From Embleya sp040605455 (GTDB lineage Bacteria; Actinomycetota; Actinomycetes; Streptomycetales; Streptomycetaceae): a stretch of DNA of 23,366 nt. Where the stretch lies: assembly GCF_040605455.1 (NCBI RefSeq), contig NZ_JBEXCV010000140.1:1-23366 (forward strand). The letters run 5' to 3'. The stretch's first letter is position 1. Each line of letters opens with the position of its first letter. Below the pieces are notes generated by a model, which made no database searches, was not told the origin of the DNA, and saw only the letters and a program-made list of their open reading frames with translations. The translations under genes were made by a program, and so were the position numbers. Of this stretch, positions 13,874 to 22,192 are shown piece after piece.

Positions 13874-14950
13874 TCATCGGGTGCCGCTCAGTGCGGTGTG
13901 CGGGTCGACGGCGGTGACCCGGCGGATGGCGAGGGCGGCACCGACCATGCCGAGCAGGATCAGTACGGCCGCCGGGAGCAGCGTGGTCGACGTATCCACC
14001 ACGTATGGCACACCCGCCGGCGCGACCGCGCCGAACAGCGCGGCGGCTCCGGTGCCCAGGGCAGTGCCCACCAGCAGCACCACGAACGCCTGGCCGAGCG
14101 CGTCCCGGAGCAGATAGCCGGTGGGCGCGCCGAGCGCCTTGAGTACCGCGACGTCGCCGGCCCGCTGGATCGTCCACACGGTGAAGAACGCGCCGACCAC
14201 GAGCGCGGAGATCGCGAACAGGAAACCGCGCATCAGTTGAAGCGACCCGTTCTCGGCGGAGAACGACCCGATCGCGCTTCGGGCGTCGCCGATCGAGGTG
14301 GTACGGGTGCCGATCGCGCGGTCGGCCGCCGCGGTGTGCGCGCCGGCCAGGTCCAGCGCGATCACGGTCGCGTGCGGACCACCGCGCTGCGGCCCCGGGC
14401 GCAGCGGCTGCCAGTCGGCCAGGGTGGTCCAGGCGACCGGCGCGTGACTGTACGAGGACCCGGACACCACGGCCGCGACGGTCAGCGACGTGTCGGCGCC
14501 GACACTCAGCCGGGCGCCGACCTCGACGTGCAGATCCTCGGCCAGCGGCCGAGACAGTACGACGGTGCCCGGCGCCAGCGCCCGCGGCGCGAGCGGCCCG
14601 CCGGGCTCGACGCCGAATGCGGCGGCGGCAGCGGTCCGCTCGCCGACGCCGAGCCGGGTCATCGCGATGCCCAGCGGCGCCGCCGAACGCACCCCCGGCT
14701 GCTCGGCCCAGCGCCGCCACTGGCTCTCGTTCACGGCCGAGTCCGCGAACGAGACGCCCTGCCCGGACGCGGGCGCGGCGAACGCGAGCCGATCGGCGGG
14801 CAGCGCGTCGACGGCCGACGTATTGGCCCGCCCGAGCCCGACGGTCAACCCGGACACCAGGCCGACGAGTGCGGTGATCAACACCACGGTGACGATCATC
14901 AGGGCGAACCGCCCTCGGGCGAACACGAGGTCTCGCAGCGCGACGAACAC
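13874..14950 (-). CDS. FtsX-type ABC transporter permease
   Basis: A 358-residue permease with the MacB/FtsX layout. An N-terminal transmembrane helix (LMIVTVVLITALVGLVSGLTVGL, about residues 17-39) is followed by an extracytoplasmic domain of roughly 200 residues. Three C-terminal helices follow; the first is GFLFAISALVVGAFFTVWTI, and after it comes the coupling segment AVLKALGAPTGYLLRDALGQAFVVLL, the FtsX-domain hallmark. Such permeases work as mechanotransmission or export components with a LolD-type ATPase, encoded immediately downstream. The GTG at 14950 was chosen because the fold begins there and AGGAGG lies 13 bases upstream, a rather long spacing; the frame is open further upstream, but that part reads as non-coding and overlaps an intergenic repeat. 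The gene is divergent from the two-component pair. Confidence 0.85.
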   Translation of the reverse strand: MFVALRDLVFARGRFALMIVTVVLITALVGLVSGLTVGLGRANTSAVDALPADRLAFAAPASGQGVSFADSAVNESQWRRWAEQPGVRSAAPLGIAMTRLGVGERTAAAAAFGVEPGGPLAPRALAPGTVVLSRPLAEDLHVEVGARLSVGADTSLTVAAVVSGSSYSHAPVAWTTLADWQPLRPGPQRGGPHATVIALDLAGAHTAAADRAIGTRTTSIGDARSAIGSFSAENGSLQLMRGFLFAISALVVGAFFTVWTIQRAGDVAVLKALGAPTGYLLRDALGQAFVVLLVGTALGTGAAALFGAVAPAGVPYVVDTSTTLLPAAVLILLGMVGAALAIRRVTAVDPHTALSGTR

Positions 14951-15030
14951 GGTGGGTCGGGGCCTCCTCGGTGGAAGATCTACGGCGTCGCGGCGTGGGA
15001 GATCCGCGGGGTGATCCCCAAGTCCGGTGA

Positions 15031-15060
15031 GATCAGCCCGTCCGGCGTTCGAGGACAACC
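15031..15060. repeat. Copy of a common streptomycete intergenic repeat
   Basis: The segment containing CAGCCCGTCCGGCGTTCGAG followed by GACAAC closely resembles a short intergenic element (CAGCCCGTCCGGCGnTTGAGGAC-like) that I recall as scattered in high copy through streptomycete genomes. It lies in the 217-bp gap between the divergent permease and histidine kinase genes. The assignment is from memory; only one copy is in this window. Confidence 0.5.
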
Positions 15061-15167
15061 CGACTATCGTCCTCACCAACCGCAGCGTCATCGATCGAGC
15101 TGTCCGCCCCCGGATCAACCTTTCGATCGATGCCGCCTACACCCGTCCCGTTTACCCTTGACCCGAT

Positions 15168-16436
15168 ATGTACCTCACCATCACCCCGACCCAGGTCCCC
15201 CGCGCGCTCCGCGCCTGTATGCACGGGCTCGTGGTGCTCCTCCTCGCCGTCGCGGCACTGCGCGCACTGGTCGGCGCGGACGCGTCCGGCGGGCGGGCCG
15301 CGCTGATCGTGGTCGGTGCGGCGGTCACGGCCGGGGTCTACGCCGCCGGCAACCTGCTGCCCTCGGTGGGGCCGTCACGGCGCGCCTCGATGGTGTGGCT
15401 GGGGTGTCTGACGCTGGCCTGGGGCGGCTTCTACGCGCTGACGGCGGAGGGGATCTGGTTCGCCTTCCCGCTGTTCTTCCTGGTTCCGCACCTGCTGCCG
15501 GTGCGGCTCGCGGTGCCGGCGGTGGCCGGGCTGACAGTGCTCGCGATCGTGGGCTACGGGGCGCATCGCGGCGGGTTGGCGGTGGGCATGGTGCTCGGTC
15601 CGGTGCTGGGCGCGGCGGTGGCGATGGCGACCGTACTGGGCTACCAGGCGCTGCACCGGGAGAGCGAGGAGCGCCGCCGGCTGGTGGAGGACGTGGTCGC
15701 GGCACGCGCCTCGCTGGCCGCGGCCGAGCGGCATGCCGGGGTGCTCGCGGAGCGTGAGCGGTTGGCCCGGGAGATCCACGACACACTCGCTCAGGGCTTC
15801 AGCAGCATCCAACTGCTCCTGCGCGCGGCGGAGCGGGCGCTTCCGGCGGATCCGCTCGCCGCGGACCGGCACGTGCGGCTCGCCCGGATCACCGCGACCG
15901 ACAACCTGGCCGAGGCACGCCGATTCGTCCGGGCGCTGGCCCCGCCGGAGTTGGACGGGTCCTCGCTGCCGGCGGCGCTGGAAAGGCTGTGTGCGCGGAC
16001 CGCGGCCGAGGCGGAATTGCACGTGCGTTTCCACAGCACGGGTGACGCGGTGGGACTGCCGACCGCCGTCGAGGTGGCGCTGCTGCGGATCGCCCAGTCG
16101 GCGCTGGGCAACACCGTGCGGCACGCGGGGGCGTCCCGGGCCGAGGTGACGCTGAGCCACATGGATGCCTCGGTGACGCTGGACGTGGTGGACGACGGGC
16201 GGGGCTTCGATCCGGCGGGGCGATCCGGGCTGTCCGGGCTGTCCGGGCGGGGCGGCGGGGTCGGGACGGCCGGTACCGGGTTCGGGCTGGCCGCGATGCG
16301 GACTCGGGCTGCCGAGTTGGGCGGGGTGCTCACGGTGGAGTCGCGGCCGGATCAGGGTGCGGCGATCGCGGTGACGTTTCCGGTGCCGGTGCCGGTGCCG
16401 GTGCCGGTGTCTGCGCCGGGTGGGTCGGCGCGGTGA
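15168..16436 (+). CDS. Sensor histidine kinase, HisKA_3 (NarX/DesK-like)
   Basis: A 422-residue membrane kinase. About five or six hydrophobic segments fill residues 18-160, with only short loops outside, so the input is probably sensed within or at the membrane. The dimerisation/phosphoacceptor box ERERLAREIHDTLAQGFSSIQLLL contains H204. The catalytic domain has an atypical N-box (AQSALGNTVRHA, N315), DDGRGFD (342-348) and GFGLAAMRTR (371-380). A Gly/Ser-rich loop built from 9-base repeats (LSGLSGRGGG) lies between the last two, in the ATP-lid. The C-terminal tail is a VP repeat from a hexanucleotide tract. No Shine-Dalgarno precedes the ATG. The stop overlaps the response regulator start (GTGA), so the two form a pair. 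The divergent FtsX-type ABC genes are a likely target. Confidence 0.9.
   Translation: MYLTITPTQVPRALRACMHGLVVLLLAVAALRALVGADASGGRAALIVVGAAVTAGVYAAGNLLPSVGPSRRASMVWLGCLTLAWGGFYALTAEGIWFAFPLFFLVPHLLPVRLAVPAVAGLTVLAIVGYGAHRGGLAVGMVLGPVLGAAVAMATVLGYQALHRESEERRRLVEDVVAARASLAAAERHAGVLAERERLAREIHDTLAQGFSSIQLLLRAAERALPADPLAADRHVRLARITATDNLAEARRFVRALAPPELDGSSLPAALERLCARTAAEAELHVRFHSTGDAVGLPTAVEVALLRIAQSALGNTVRHAGASRAEVTLSHMDASVTLDVVDDGRGFDPAGRSGLSGLSGRGGGVGTAGTGFGLAAMRTRAAELGGVLTVESRPDQGAAIAVTFPVPVPVPVPVSAPGGSAR
16380..16409 (+). repeat. (CCGGTG)5 hexanucleotide tract at the 3' end of the kinase gene
   Basis: Five perfect tandem copies encode Pro-Val repeats in the last 20 residues of the histidine kinase, 23 bases before the response-regulator start. 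Being a multiple of three, slippage would change the tail length without breaking the frame. Confidence 0.9.
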
Positions 16437-17062
16437 TCCGGTTGTTGCTGGCCGACGACCATCCGATCGTGCGGGCGGGGCTGCGTGCGGTGTTGGCGGC
16501 GGAGCCGGACTTCGCGGTGGTGGGTGAGGCGGACACCGCCGAGCGGGCGATCGAGTTGGCCCGTTCGCTGGCGCCGGACGTGGTGCTGATGGATCTGCGG
16601 TTCCGCCCGGGCGGGATGCACGGGAACGCGGCCACGGCGGCGATCACGGCCCTGCCGGACGCACCGCACGTACTGGTGCTGACCACGTACGACACCGATG
16701 CGGACATCTTGGCGGCGGTCGAGTCGGGCGCGCTGGGCTACTTGCTCAAGGACGCCCCGCCCGAGGAACTGGCCGCCGCGGTTCGTACCGCCGCGGCCGG
16801 CGAATCGGCACTCGCGCCGCGGATCGCCGGCCGGCTGCTGAGCCGGCTGCGCGACCCACTGCCGACGCTGACCACGCGCGAGACCGAGGTGTTGTCGCTG
16901 GTCGCGGACGGGCTGTCCAACCTGGCGATCAGCAAGGCGCTGTTCCTGAGCCAGGCCACCGTCAAGTCCCATCTGGTGCACATCTACGCGAAGCTCGGCG
17001 TCGACTCGCGCACGGCGGCGGTGGCTGCGGCGGTGCAACGCGGAGTGCTGGGACGGCGGTGA
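16433..17062 (+). CDS. Response regulator, NarL/FixJ family
   Basis: A 209-residue regulator. The receiver domain (1-120) has the acidic pair D8-D9, phosphoacceptor D54 (VVLMDLRF), switch Thr84 with Tyr86 (VLTTYD), and K106 (LLKDA). The C-terminal LuxR-type helix-turn-helix is LTTRETEVLSLVADGLSNLAISKALFLSQATVKSHLVHIYAKLGV (146-190). The loop after D54 reads RFRPGGMHGNAA rather than the usual R-MPGMDG, a two-residue insertion that may alter the phosphorylation site environment. The GTG start overlaps the kinase TGA, so translation is coupled. It probably acts on the divergent ABC promoter at 14951-15167 and possibly elsewhere. Confidence 0.93.
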   Translation: MIRLLLADDHPIVRAGLRAVLAAEPDFAVVGEADTAERAIELARSLAPDVVLMDLRFRPGGMHGNAATAAITALPDAPHVLVLTTYDTDADILAAVESGALGYLLKDAPPEELAAAVRTAAAGESALAPRIAGRLLSRLRDPLPTLTTRETEVLSLVADGLSNLAISKALFLSQATVKSHLVHIYAKLGVDSRTAAVAAAVQRGVLGRR

Positions 17063-17069
17063 ACTCGCC

Positions 17070-17105
17070 GCGGGGCGGTGTGCGCCTCACCGCGATCCGC
17101 CCCGC
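17070..17105 (+). terminator. GC-rich stem-loop after the response regulator gene
   Basis: A 9-bp perfect stem (GCGGGGCGG at 17070-17078 with CCGCCCCGC at 17097-17105) encloses an 18-base loop. It starts 7 bases after the response regulator stop. There is no U-run. A rho-independent-like terminator is plausible by position. Confidence 0.4.
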
Positions 17106-17178
17106 CGTGTGCGTTTCGGGGACGGCCGGGCGGTGCGCGTTTCGGTCGGTGGGCGGGTCGGTTACGCCGGGCTGCCCG

Positions 17179-17184
17179 TAGGGT
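17179..17184 (+). promoter_or_regulatory. -10 box of a probable leaderless promoter for the amidohydrolase
   Basis: TAGGGT fits the TAGRRT -10 consensus and ends 6 bases before the ATG at 17191. No ribosome-binding site lies between, so transcription should start at or next to the start codon. A -35 box is not obvious. Confidence 0.45.
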
Positions 17185-17190
17185 CTCGGC

Positions 17191-18276
17191 ATGACCGTGT
17201 TGCACGTGAAGGGTCGCGTTCTGATCGGCCCGGACGAAGTTCGTGACGAGATGTGGATCGTCGGCGGGCGGATCACCTTCGATCGGCCGACCTCCCTCGC
17301 CGTCGATGCGACATTGGAGGGTTGGGTACTGCCCGGCCTGGTCGACGCGCACTGCCACGTCGGGATCGACGAACACGGCGCCGTCGACGCCGCCACCTCC
17401 GAACGCCAGGCACAGACCGATCGGGACGCCGGCGCGCTGTTGTTGCGGGACGCGGGCTCGGCCGCCGACACGCGTTGGATCGACGGTCGGGAGGACCTGC
17501 CCCGACTGATCCGCGCGGGTCGCCATCTGGCCCGGCCCAAGCGCTACATCCGCAACTACGCACACGAGATCGAGCCCGGCGACCTGACCGCGTTCGTGAT
17601 CCAGGAGGCCCGGCGCGGCGACGGCTGGGTCAAGCTGGTCGGCGACTGGATCGACCGGGACACCGGCGACCTGTCCCCGCTGTGGCCACTGGACGCGCTC
17701 AAGGAGGCGATCGCCGCGGCGCACGCCGAGGGCGCCCGGGTCACCGCGCACTGCTTCGCCGAGAACTCGCTCCCTGATCTGGTCGAGGCGGGCATCGACT
17801 GCATCGAGCACGCCACCGGCCTGACCGAGGACCTGGTCCCGCTGTTCGCCGAGCGCGGCGTGGCGATCGTGCCGACGCTGGTCAACATCGCCACCTTCCC
17901 CGGCATCGCCGACCGGGCGGCCGACAAGTTCCCGACCTACGCCGCGCACATGCGCGCGCTGCACGCGAACCGCTATGCCACGGTCCGGGCCGCCTACGAC
18001 GCCGGCATCCCGATCTTCGTCGGCACCGACGCGGGCGGTTCGCTGCCGCACGGCCTGGTCGCCGACGAGGTGGCCGAACTGGTCGCGGCCGGCATCCCCG
18101 CGGCCGACGCCCTCTCCGCCGCGTGCTGGTCCGCCCGATCCTGGCTCGGCCGCGATGCCATCGCCGAGGGCGCCTCCGCCGACGTGGTCGTCTACGCGGC
18201 GGACCCCCGCACGGACGTCGCCGTCCTGGCCGACCCCCACGCGGTGATCCTGCGCGGGAGGGTGATGCCACGCTGA
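17191..18276 (+). CDS. Metal-dependent amidohydrolase, imidazolonepropionase/prolidase-like
   Basis: A 361-residue amidohydrolase_1 protein. It has an N-terminal beta-sandwich strand set (MTVLHVKGRVLIGPDEVRDEMWIVGGRI), then the barrel opening VLPGLVDAHCHVG with H54 and H56. Bridging lysine K148 is in GWVKLVGDW, H187 in VTAHCF, H207 in IEHATG, and catalytic D280 in FVGTDAGGS, with H287 nearby. The two-metal ligand set is complete, so an active hydrolase of a cyclic amide, peptide or related C-N bond is expected. The C-terminal sandwich strands (SADVVVYAADPRTDVAVLADPHAVILRGRVM) close the fold. The ATG lacks a Shine-Dalgarno but follows a TAGGGT box. It stands alone between the two-component pair and the gene-poor stretch; its substrate is unknown and it is not a paralogue of the amidohydrolase_2 pair. 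Confidence 0.87.
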   Translation: MTVLHVKGRVLIGPDEVRDEMWIVGGRITFDRPTSLAVDATLEGWVLPGLVDAHCHVGIDEHGAVDAATSERQAQTDRDAGALLLRDAGSAADTRWIDGREDLPRLIRAGRHLARPKRYIRNYAHEIEPGDLTAFVIQEARRGDGWVKLVGDWIDRDTGDLSPLWPLDALKEAIAAAHAEGARVTAHCFAENSLPDLVEAGIDCIEHATGLTEDLVPLFAERGVAIVPTLVNIATFPGIADRAADKFPTYAAHMRALHANRYATVRAAYDAGIPIFVGTDAGGSLPHGLVADEVAELVAAGIPAADALSAACWSARSWLGRDAIAEGASADVVVYAADPRTDVAVLADPHAVILRGRVMPR

Positions 18277-18823
18277 CCCGTCGGGCGCCGCCGACCCGGG
18301 TCGACGATTACCGGGATCGGCCTGCGAAGGCTCGGAAGACGCCCCCGGGGTCGACGTGGGCCGCCTCGGCGAAATCCGAAAAGAAGAGGTTGGTGATCGC
18401 CGGATCGGCCTGCACCTCGTGGACGGCACGATCCGGAACGCACGCGGGGACGAAGCGTCGACGGGTCCGGATTCTTGCCCTCGGGCCGCGTGTCGAGGGC
18501 GATCAGCGCGTGGTCGGCGGACCGCATCGTGCGCCGATCGGCGACGAACACCACGGATCGGTCCTCGCCCCACCGGACCGCGATGACGACGTCGTCGGGT
18601 TCGGAGCCCGCCCGGACGGGATCGTCGACGGGGCCGCCTGAGCGGGGCGTCGGCCCGGTTCCTTCGACGGTTGCGACCGACGTCTCGCTGGGCAGGGGTG
18701 TGTGGCCGCGACCCCGTCGGGAGGTCGAGCCGGCGGCGGAGTACGTGGCGCGCCTGTCGTCGGATGAGGGCAGCTCAGGGGCCTTTCGTACGGGCACCAC
18801 GCGTCGACCTCCCGGGCCGGGGC
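18277..18823. other. Gene-poor interval between convergent genes
   Basis: No intact gene is supported here. Apart from the frameshifted relic at 18308-18620, the stretch 18621-18823 has open frames on both strands, but none shows recognisable domains, a ribosome-binding site or typical residue composition. It separates the rightward amidohydrolase from the leftward transporter operon. Confidence 0.55.
18308..18620 (-). pseudogene. Frameshifted, N-terminally truncated relic resembling DUF6924
   Basis: Two frames on the minus strand carry protein-like text that joins end to end. The upstream frame reads DDVVIAVRWGEDRSVVFVADRRTM then RSADHALIALDTRPEGKN. About 15-25 bases later the next frame continues as RRFVPACVPDRAVHEVQADP then AITNLFFSDFAEAAHVDPGG and VFRAF, ending with TAA at 18308-18310. 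The combined pattern (strand, 'ADRRTM', 'H.L..LD', 'FR.VP', 'V.EV..N..I.N..F.DFA.A.D..GVFR.F') resembles DUF6924 proteins of actinomycetes, as I recall them. The shift lies near 18452-18476. No start codon or N-terminal half is recognisable. It is either a decayed gene or a sequencing error in a short one. Confidence 0.4.
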
Positions 18824-19503
<680 letters not shown>

Positions 19504-19504
<1 letters not shown>

Positions 19505-20295
19505 CAGAGGTACACCTCCCGGGCGCGCTCGTCGGCGCGGATCTCGTCCGGCGTGCCGGCCGCCACGATCCGGCCCGCGGCCATTACGTGCACGGTGTCG
19601 GCGACGCCGAACACCAGGTCCATGTCGTGTTCGACCAGCAGGATGGCCAGGCCGTCGGCGGCCAGCGCGCGCAGTTCGTGTCGCAGCCGGTCGGCGTGCG
19701 CGTCGTCCAGCCCACTGGCCGGCTCGTCCAGGAGCAACACCGACGGGGACGACGCGAGCGCGCGGGCCAGTTCGACCATGCGCATTATCCCGACCGGGAG
19801 TTCGCCCGCCGGTGTGTGTGCCTGCTCGGTCAACGCGAGTCGGCGCAGCGCCGCCTCGACCGCGACCCTGGTTCGCCCCCGGGCCGGGTCGGGCAGGCCG
19901 AGCAGCCGGGCCATGGCGGAGGAACCGGACCGGTTCTCCGCCGCCACCCGCAGGTTGTCCACCACCGTCAGACTGGGGAACACCGACACCACCTGGAACG
20001 TACGGGCCAACCCGAGCCGGGCCCGCCGATGCGCCGGCAGCCGGGTGACGTCCCGCCCGCCCAGGTACACCCGACCGGCATCGACCCGACCACCCGCGAG
20101 GCAGTCGAACAGGGTGCTCTTGCCCGCCCCGTTCGGCCCGATCACCGCCGTCACCACGCCCGCCGGCACGACCAGATCCACCCCGTCCACGGCCCGCAAC
20201 CCGCCGAACCGCCGGACGATTCCCTCGGCCCGCAGCACACCCGCCGACCCACCGCCGCCCGGGTCCGGCCGCGTCGACTCCGAGGCCCCGTTCAC
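19504..20295 (-). CDS. livG: Branched-chain amino-acid-type ABC transporter ATPase (LivG-like), degenerate signature
   Basis: A 263-residue LivG-type ATPase. It begins with a 20-residue Gly/Ser/Pro-rich leader. It keeps Walker A GPNGAGKST (K59), Q-loop ARTFQVVSVFPSLTVVDNL (Q101), Walker B VLLLDEPASGLDD and the switch LLVEHDMDLVFGVAD (H223). Its signature reads LPVGIMRMVELARAL (166-180), where LivG proteins usually have LP-x-GQ-x-RLEIARAL; the Q is Ile, and the codon is ATA, rare in such GC-rich DNA. The usual LivG length and the typical ADERAREVYL-type C-terminus are present. The GTG start overlaps the permease stop (GTGA). The protein should pair with LivF on the cytoplasmic face of the permease. 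Confidence 0.9.
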
Positions 20296-22187
20296 GGGCG
20301 CACCCGGGCACGCAGGGTCCGGCCGAGCGGGGTCAGGCGGACCGGGACCGGCTCCACCGGGGCGGTCGGGCGGCCCGCGACCAGGCGCAGGACCGTGGCC
20401 GGCACGCCACCCGGCATCCGGGACAGCAGTACGGCCAAGGCGCCGACCACGATCGTGGACATGCCGGCCGTGGTGGCCGCGTCCAGGGCCACCACCAAAC
20501 CGGCGGCCAGTACCGCGCCCGCAGCGCTGTCCACGCCGAAGACGACCACCGCCGCGAACCAGACCAGCCCCAGGACCGGGTCGAAGGCCGCCGCGTCGAA
20601 GGCTCGGCCGCCCATCCCGAGCAGCGCGCCACCCAGTGCGGCCACGCCGGCGCCGATCGCGAAGACGAAGACCTTGGCGGAGGAGACGTCCACACCGGCC
20701 GCCGCCGCGCCGCGCTCGTGGTCACGGACCGCGACCAGCATCCGGCCGAGTCGGCTCACGTGCAGCCGGCGGATCACCAGCAGGACCAGCCCCAGGCAAG
20801 CCAACTCCATTGCGTAGAAGGCCCGTTCGCCCTCGAAGGGCCATGGGTGTTCGAGTACCGCGTCGCTGGTGAAGCGCGGTTGGGCGAAGACGAACCGGCT
20901 GACCACCGCGGCCACCGCGAACGTGGTCAGCGCCAGTGTCAACCCGCGCCGCCGAATCGCCGGCCACCCGGTCAACAGGCCGACCGGCACCACCAACAGC
21001 GCGGCCAGGAACAGCGCGACCAGGCCCGGGACGTGCCGGCTCAGCAGCTGCCCGGCGAACAGCGCGCCCAGACCGGCGAAGCCGGCCTGGCCGAGCGAGA
21101 TCTGGCCCGCGTACCCGGTGAGCATCACCAGCGACACGAACACGATCGCCATCGCCGGTACCTGCTGGGCGATCCGCAGATGCTCCGCGCCCAGGGCGAG
21201 CGGCGCCGCGGCGACCGCGACGAACGGCACCCACCAGCCCGCCGGCGCACTCTCCCCGCGCCCCGTCCCTATCCGGGTCGCCGCCCGCGTGGCGTCCGGG
21301 TCGCCCACCTCGATCATCCGCGGCAGCACCAGCAGCGCGACCAGCATCACCACCACGAACAGGTTCGCCTGGAGCGCCTGGATCAGCCCCCACGAGTCGA
21401 GTTCCAGCCGGGACAGTTCGCTCTGCCCCACCCCGATCGCCAGCGCCGCCAGGATCGCCACCGGCAGACTGGCCAGCCGGGCGACCACCGCGACGCCGAT
21501 CGTCTCCAGTACCAGCAGGGTCAGCCCGTACGGATCCAGCCGTAGGTGCGGTGCCAGCAGCACTCCGGTCAACCCCGCCAGCATCGACCCGAAGGCCCAG
21601 CCCGCCGCGGCCACCCGATCGGCCGGCACGCCCGCCAACTCGGCCAGCGCCGGCCGGTCCACCACCGCGCGCAGCCGCACGCCGAACCGGGTGTACCGGG
21701 TTACGCCGGCCACCAGCACGGCGACCGCGATCACCACGCCCAGTTCGACCAGTGTGCCGGTGGCCACGGACGTGTCGCCGGGCAACGCCACCGACCCGGT
21801 CGGCACCATCGAGGGCGGGTCCAGGCGGGCCTGGGTGCCCCAGGTCAGCGTCGCGACACCGACCAGGAGCACGAACACACCCAGCGAGGCGACCAGCATC
21901 CGGGCCGGGCCCGCCCCCTCGTGGTGCAGCCCGCGAAAGACGAAGCGCTCCAGGACCAGGCCGAGCGCCGGCGCCACCACGCCCACGTCGAGCAGCACGG
22001 CCGCCCACAGCGGCCAGCCCCACACCCGTACCTGCTGCCAGACCAGGTAGGCCACGATCATCGCGAGCGCGCCGAAGGACAGGTTGAACACGCCGGTCGC
22101 CCGGTAGGAGGTGATCATCCCGACCGCCGCGAGCGCCGCGATCGCGCCCACGCCCAGTCCGGCCAGGGCCAGTTCCAGAGTGAGCAC
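20292..22187 (-). CDS. livHM: Fused LivH-LivM branched-chain amino-acid-type ABC permease
   Basis: A 631-residue protein joining two permeases usually encoded separately. The LivH half (about 1-290) has the early motif TGVFNLSFGALAMIVAY (31-47) and RAVVDRPALAELAGV (173-187). A linker (about 291-317, IEVGDPDATRAATRIGTGRG) leads to the LivM half (318-600), which has LTGYAGQISLGQAGFAGLGA (356-375) and LGRMLVAVRDHERGAAAAGVDVSSAKVFVFAIGAGVAALGGAL. Many hydrophobic helices, probably near sixteen, form the channel. The fusion fixes a 1:1 LivH:LivM ratio. The GTG at 22187 is 5 bases after the stop of the small membrane-protein gene; the 3' end overlaps LivG. It needs a binding protein, probably the divergent lipoprotein at 23137. 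Confidence 0.92.
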   Translation of the reverse strand: MLTLELALAGLGVGAIAALAAVGMITSYRATGVFNLSFGALAMIVAYLVWQQVRVWGWPLWAAVLLDVGVVAPALGLVLERFVFRGLHHEGAGPARMLVASLGVFVLLVGVATLTWGTQARLDPPSMVPTGSVALPGDTSVATGTLVELGVVIAVAVLVAGVTRYTRFGVRLRAVVDRPALAELAGVPADRVAAAGWAFGSMLAGLTGVLLAPHLRLDPYGLTLLVLETIGVAVVARLASLPVAILAALAIGVGQSELSRLELDSWGLIQALQANLFVVVMLVALLVLPRMIEVGDPDATRAATRIGTGRGESAPAGWWVPFVAVAAAPLALGAEHLRIAQQVPAMAIVFVSLVMLTGYAGQISLGQAGFAGLGALFAGQLLSRHVPGLVALFLAALLVVPVGLLTGWPAIRRRGLTLALTTFAVAAVVSRFVFAQPRFTSDAVLEHPWPFEGERAFYAMELACLGLVLLVIRRLHVSRLGRMLVAVRDHERGAAAAGVDVSSAKVFVFAIGAGVAALGGALLGMGGRAFDAAAFDPVLGLVWFAAVVVFGVDSAAGAVLAAGLVVALDAATTAGMSTIVVGALAVLLSRMPGGVPATVLRLVAGRPTAPVEPVPVRLTPLGRTLRARVRP

Positions 22188-22192
22188 GATGC

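Noticed and set aside
16984..18573. Long minus-strand open frame opposite the amidohydrolase
   Set aside because: No recognisable motif and biased composition; the plus-strand amidohydrolase has a complete metal site.
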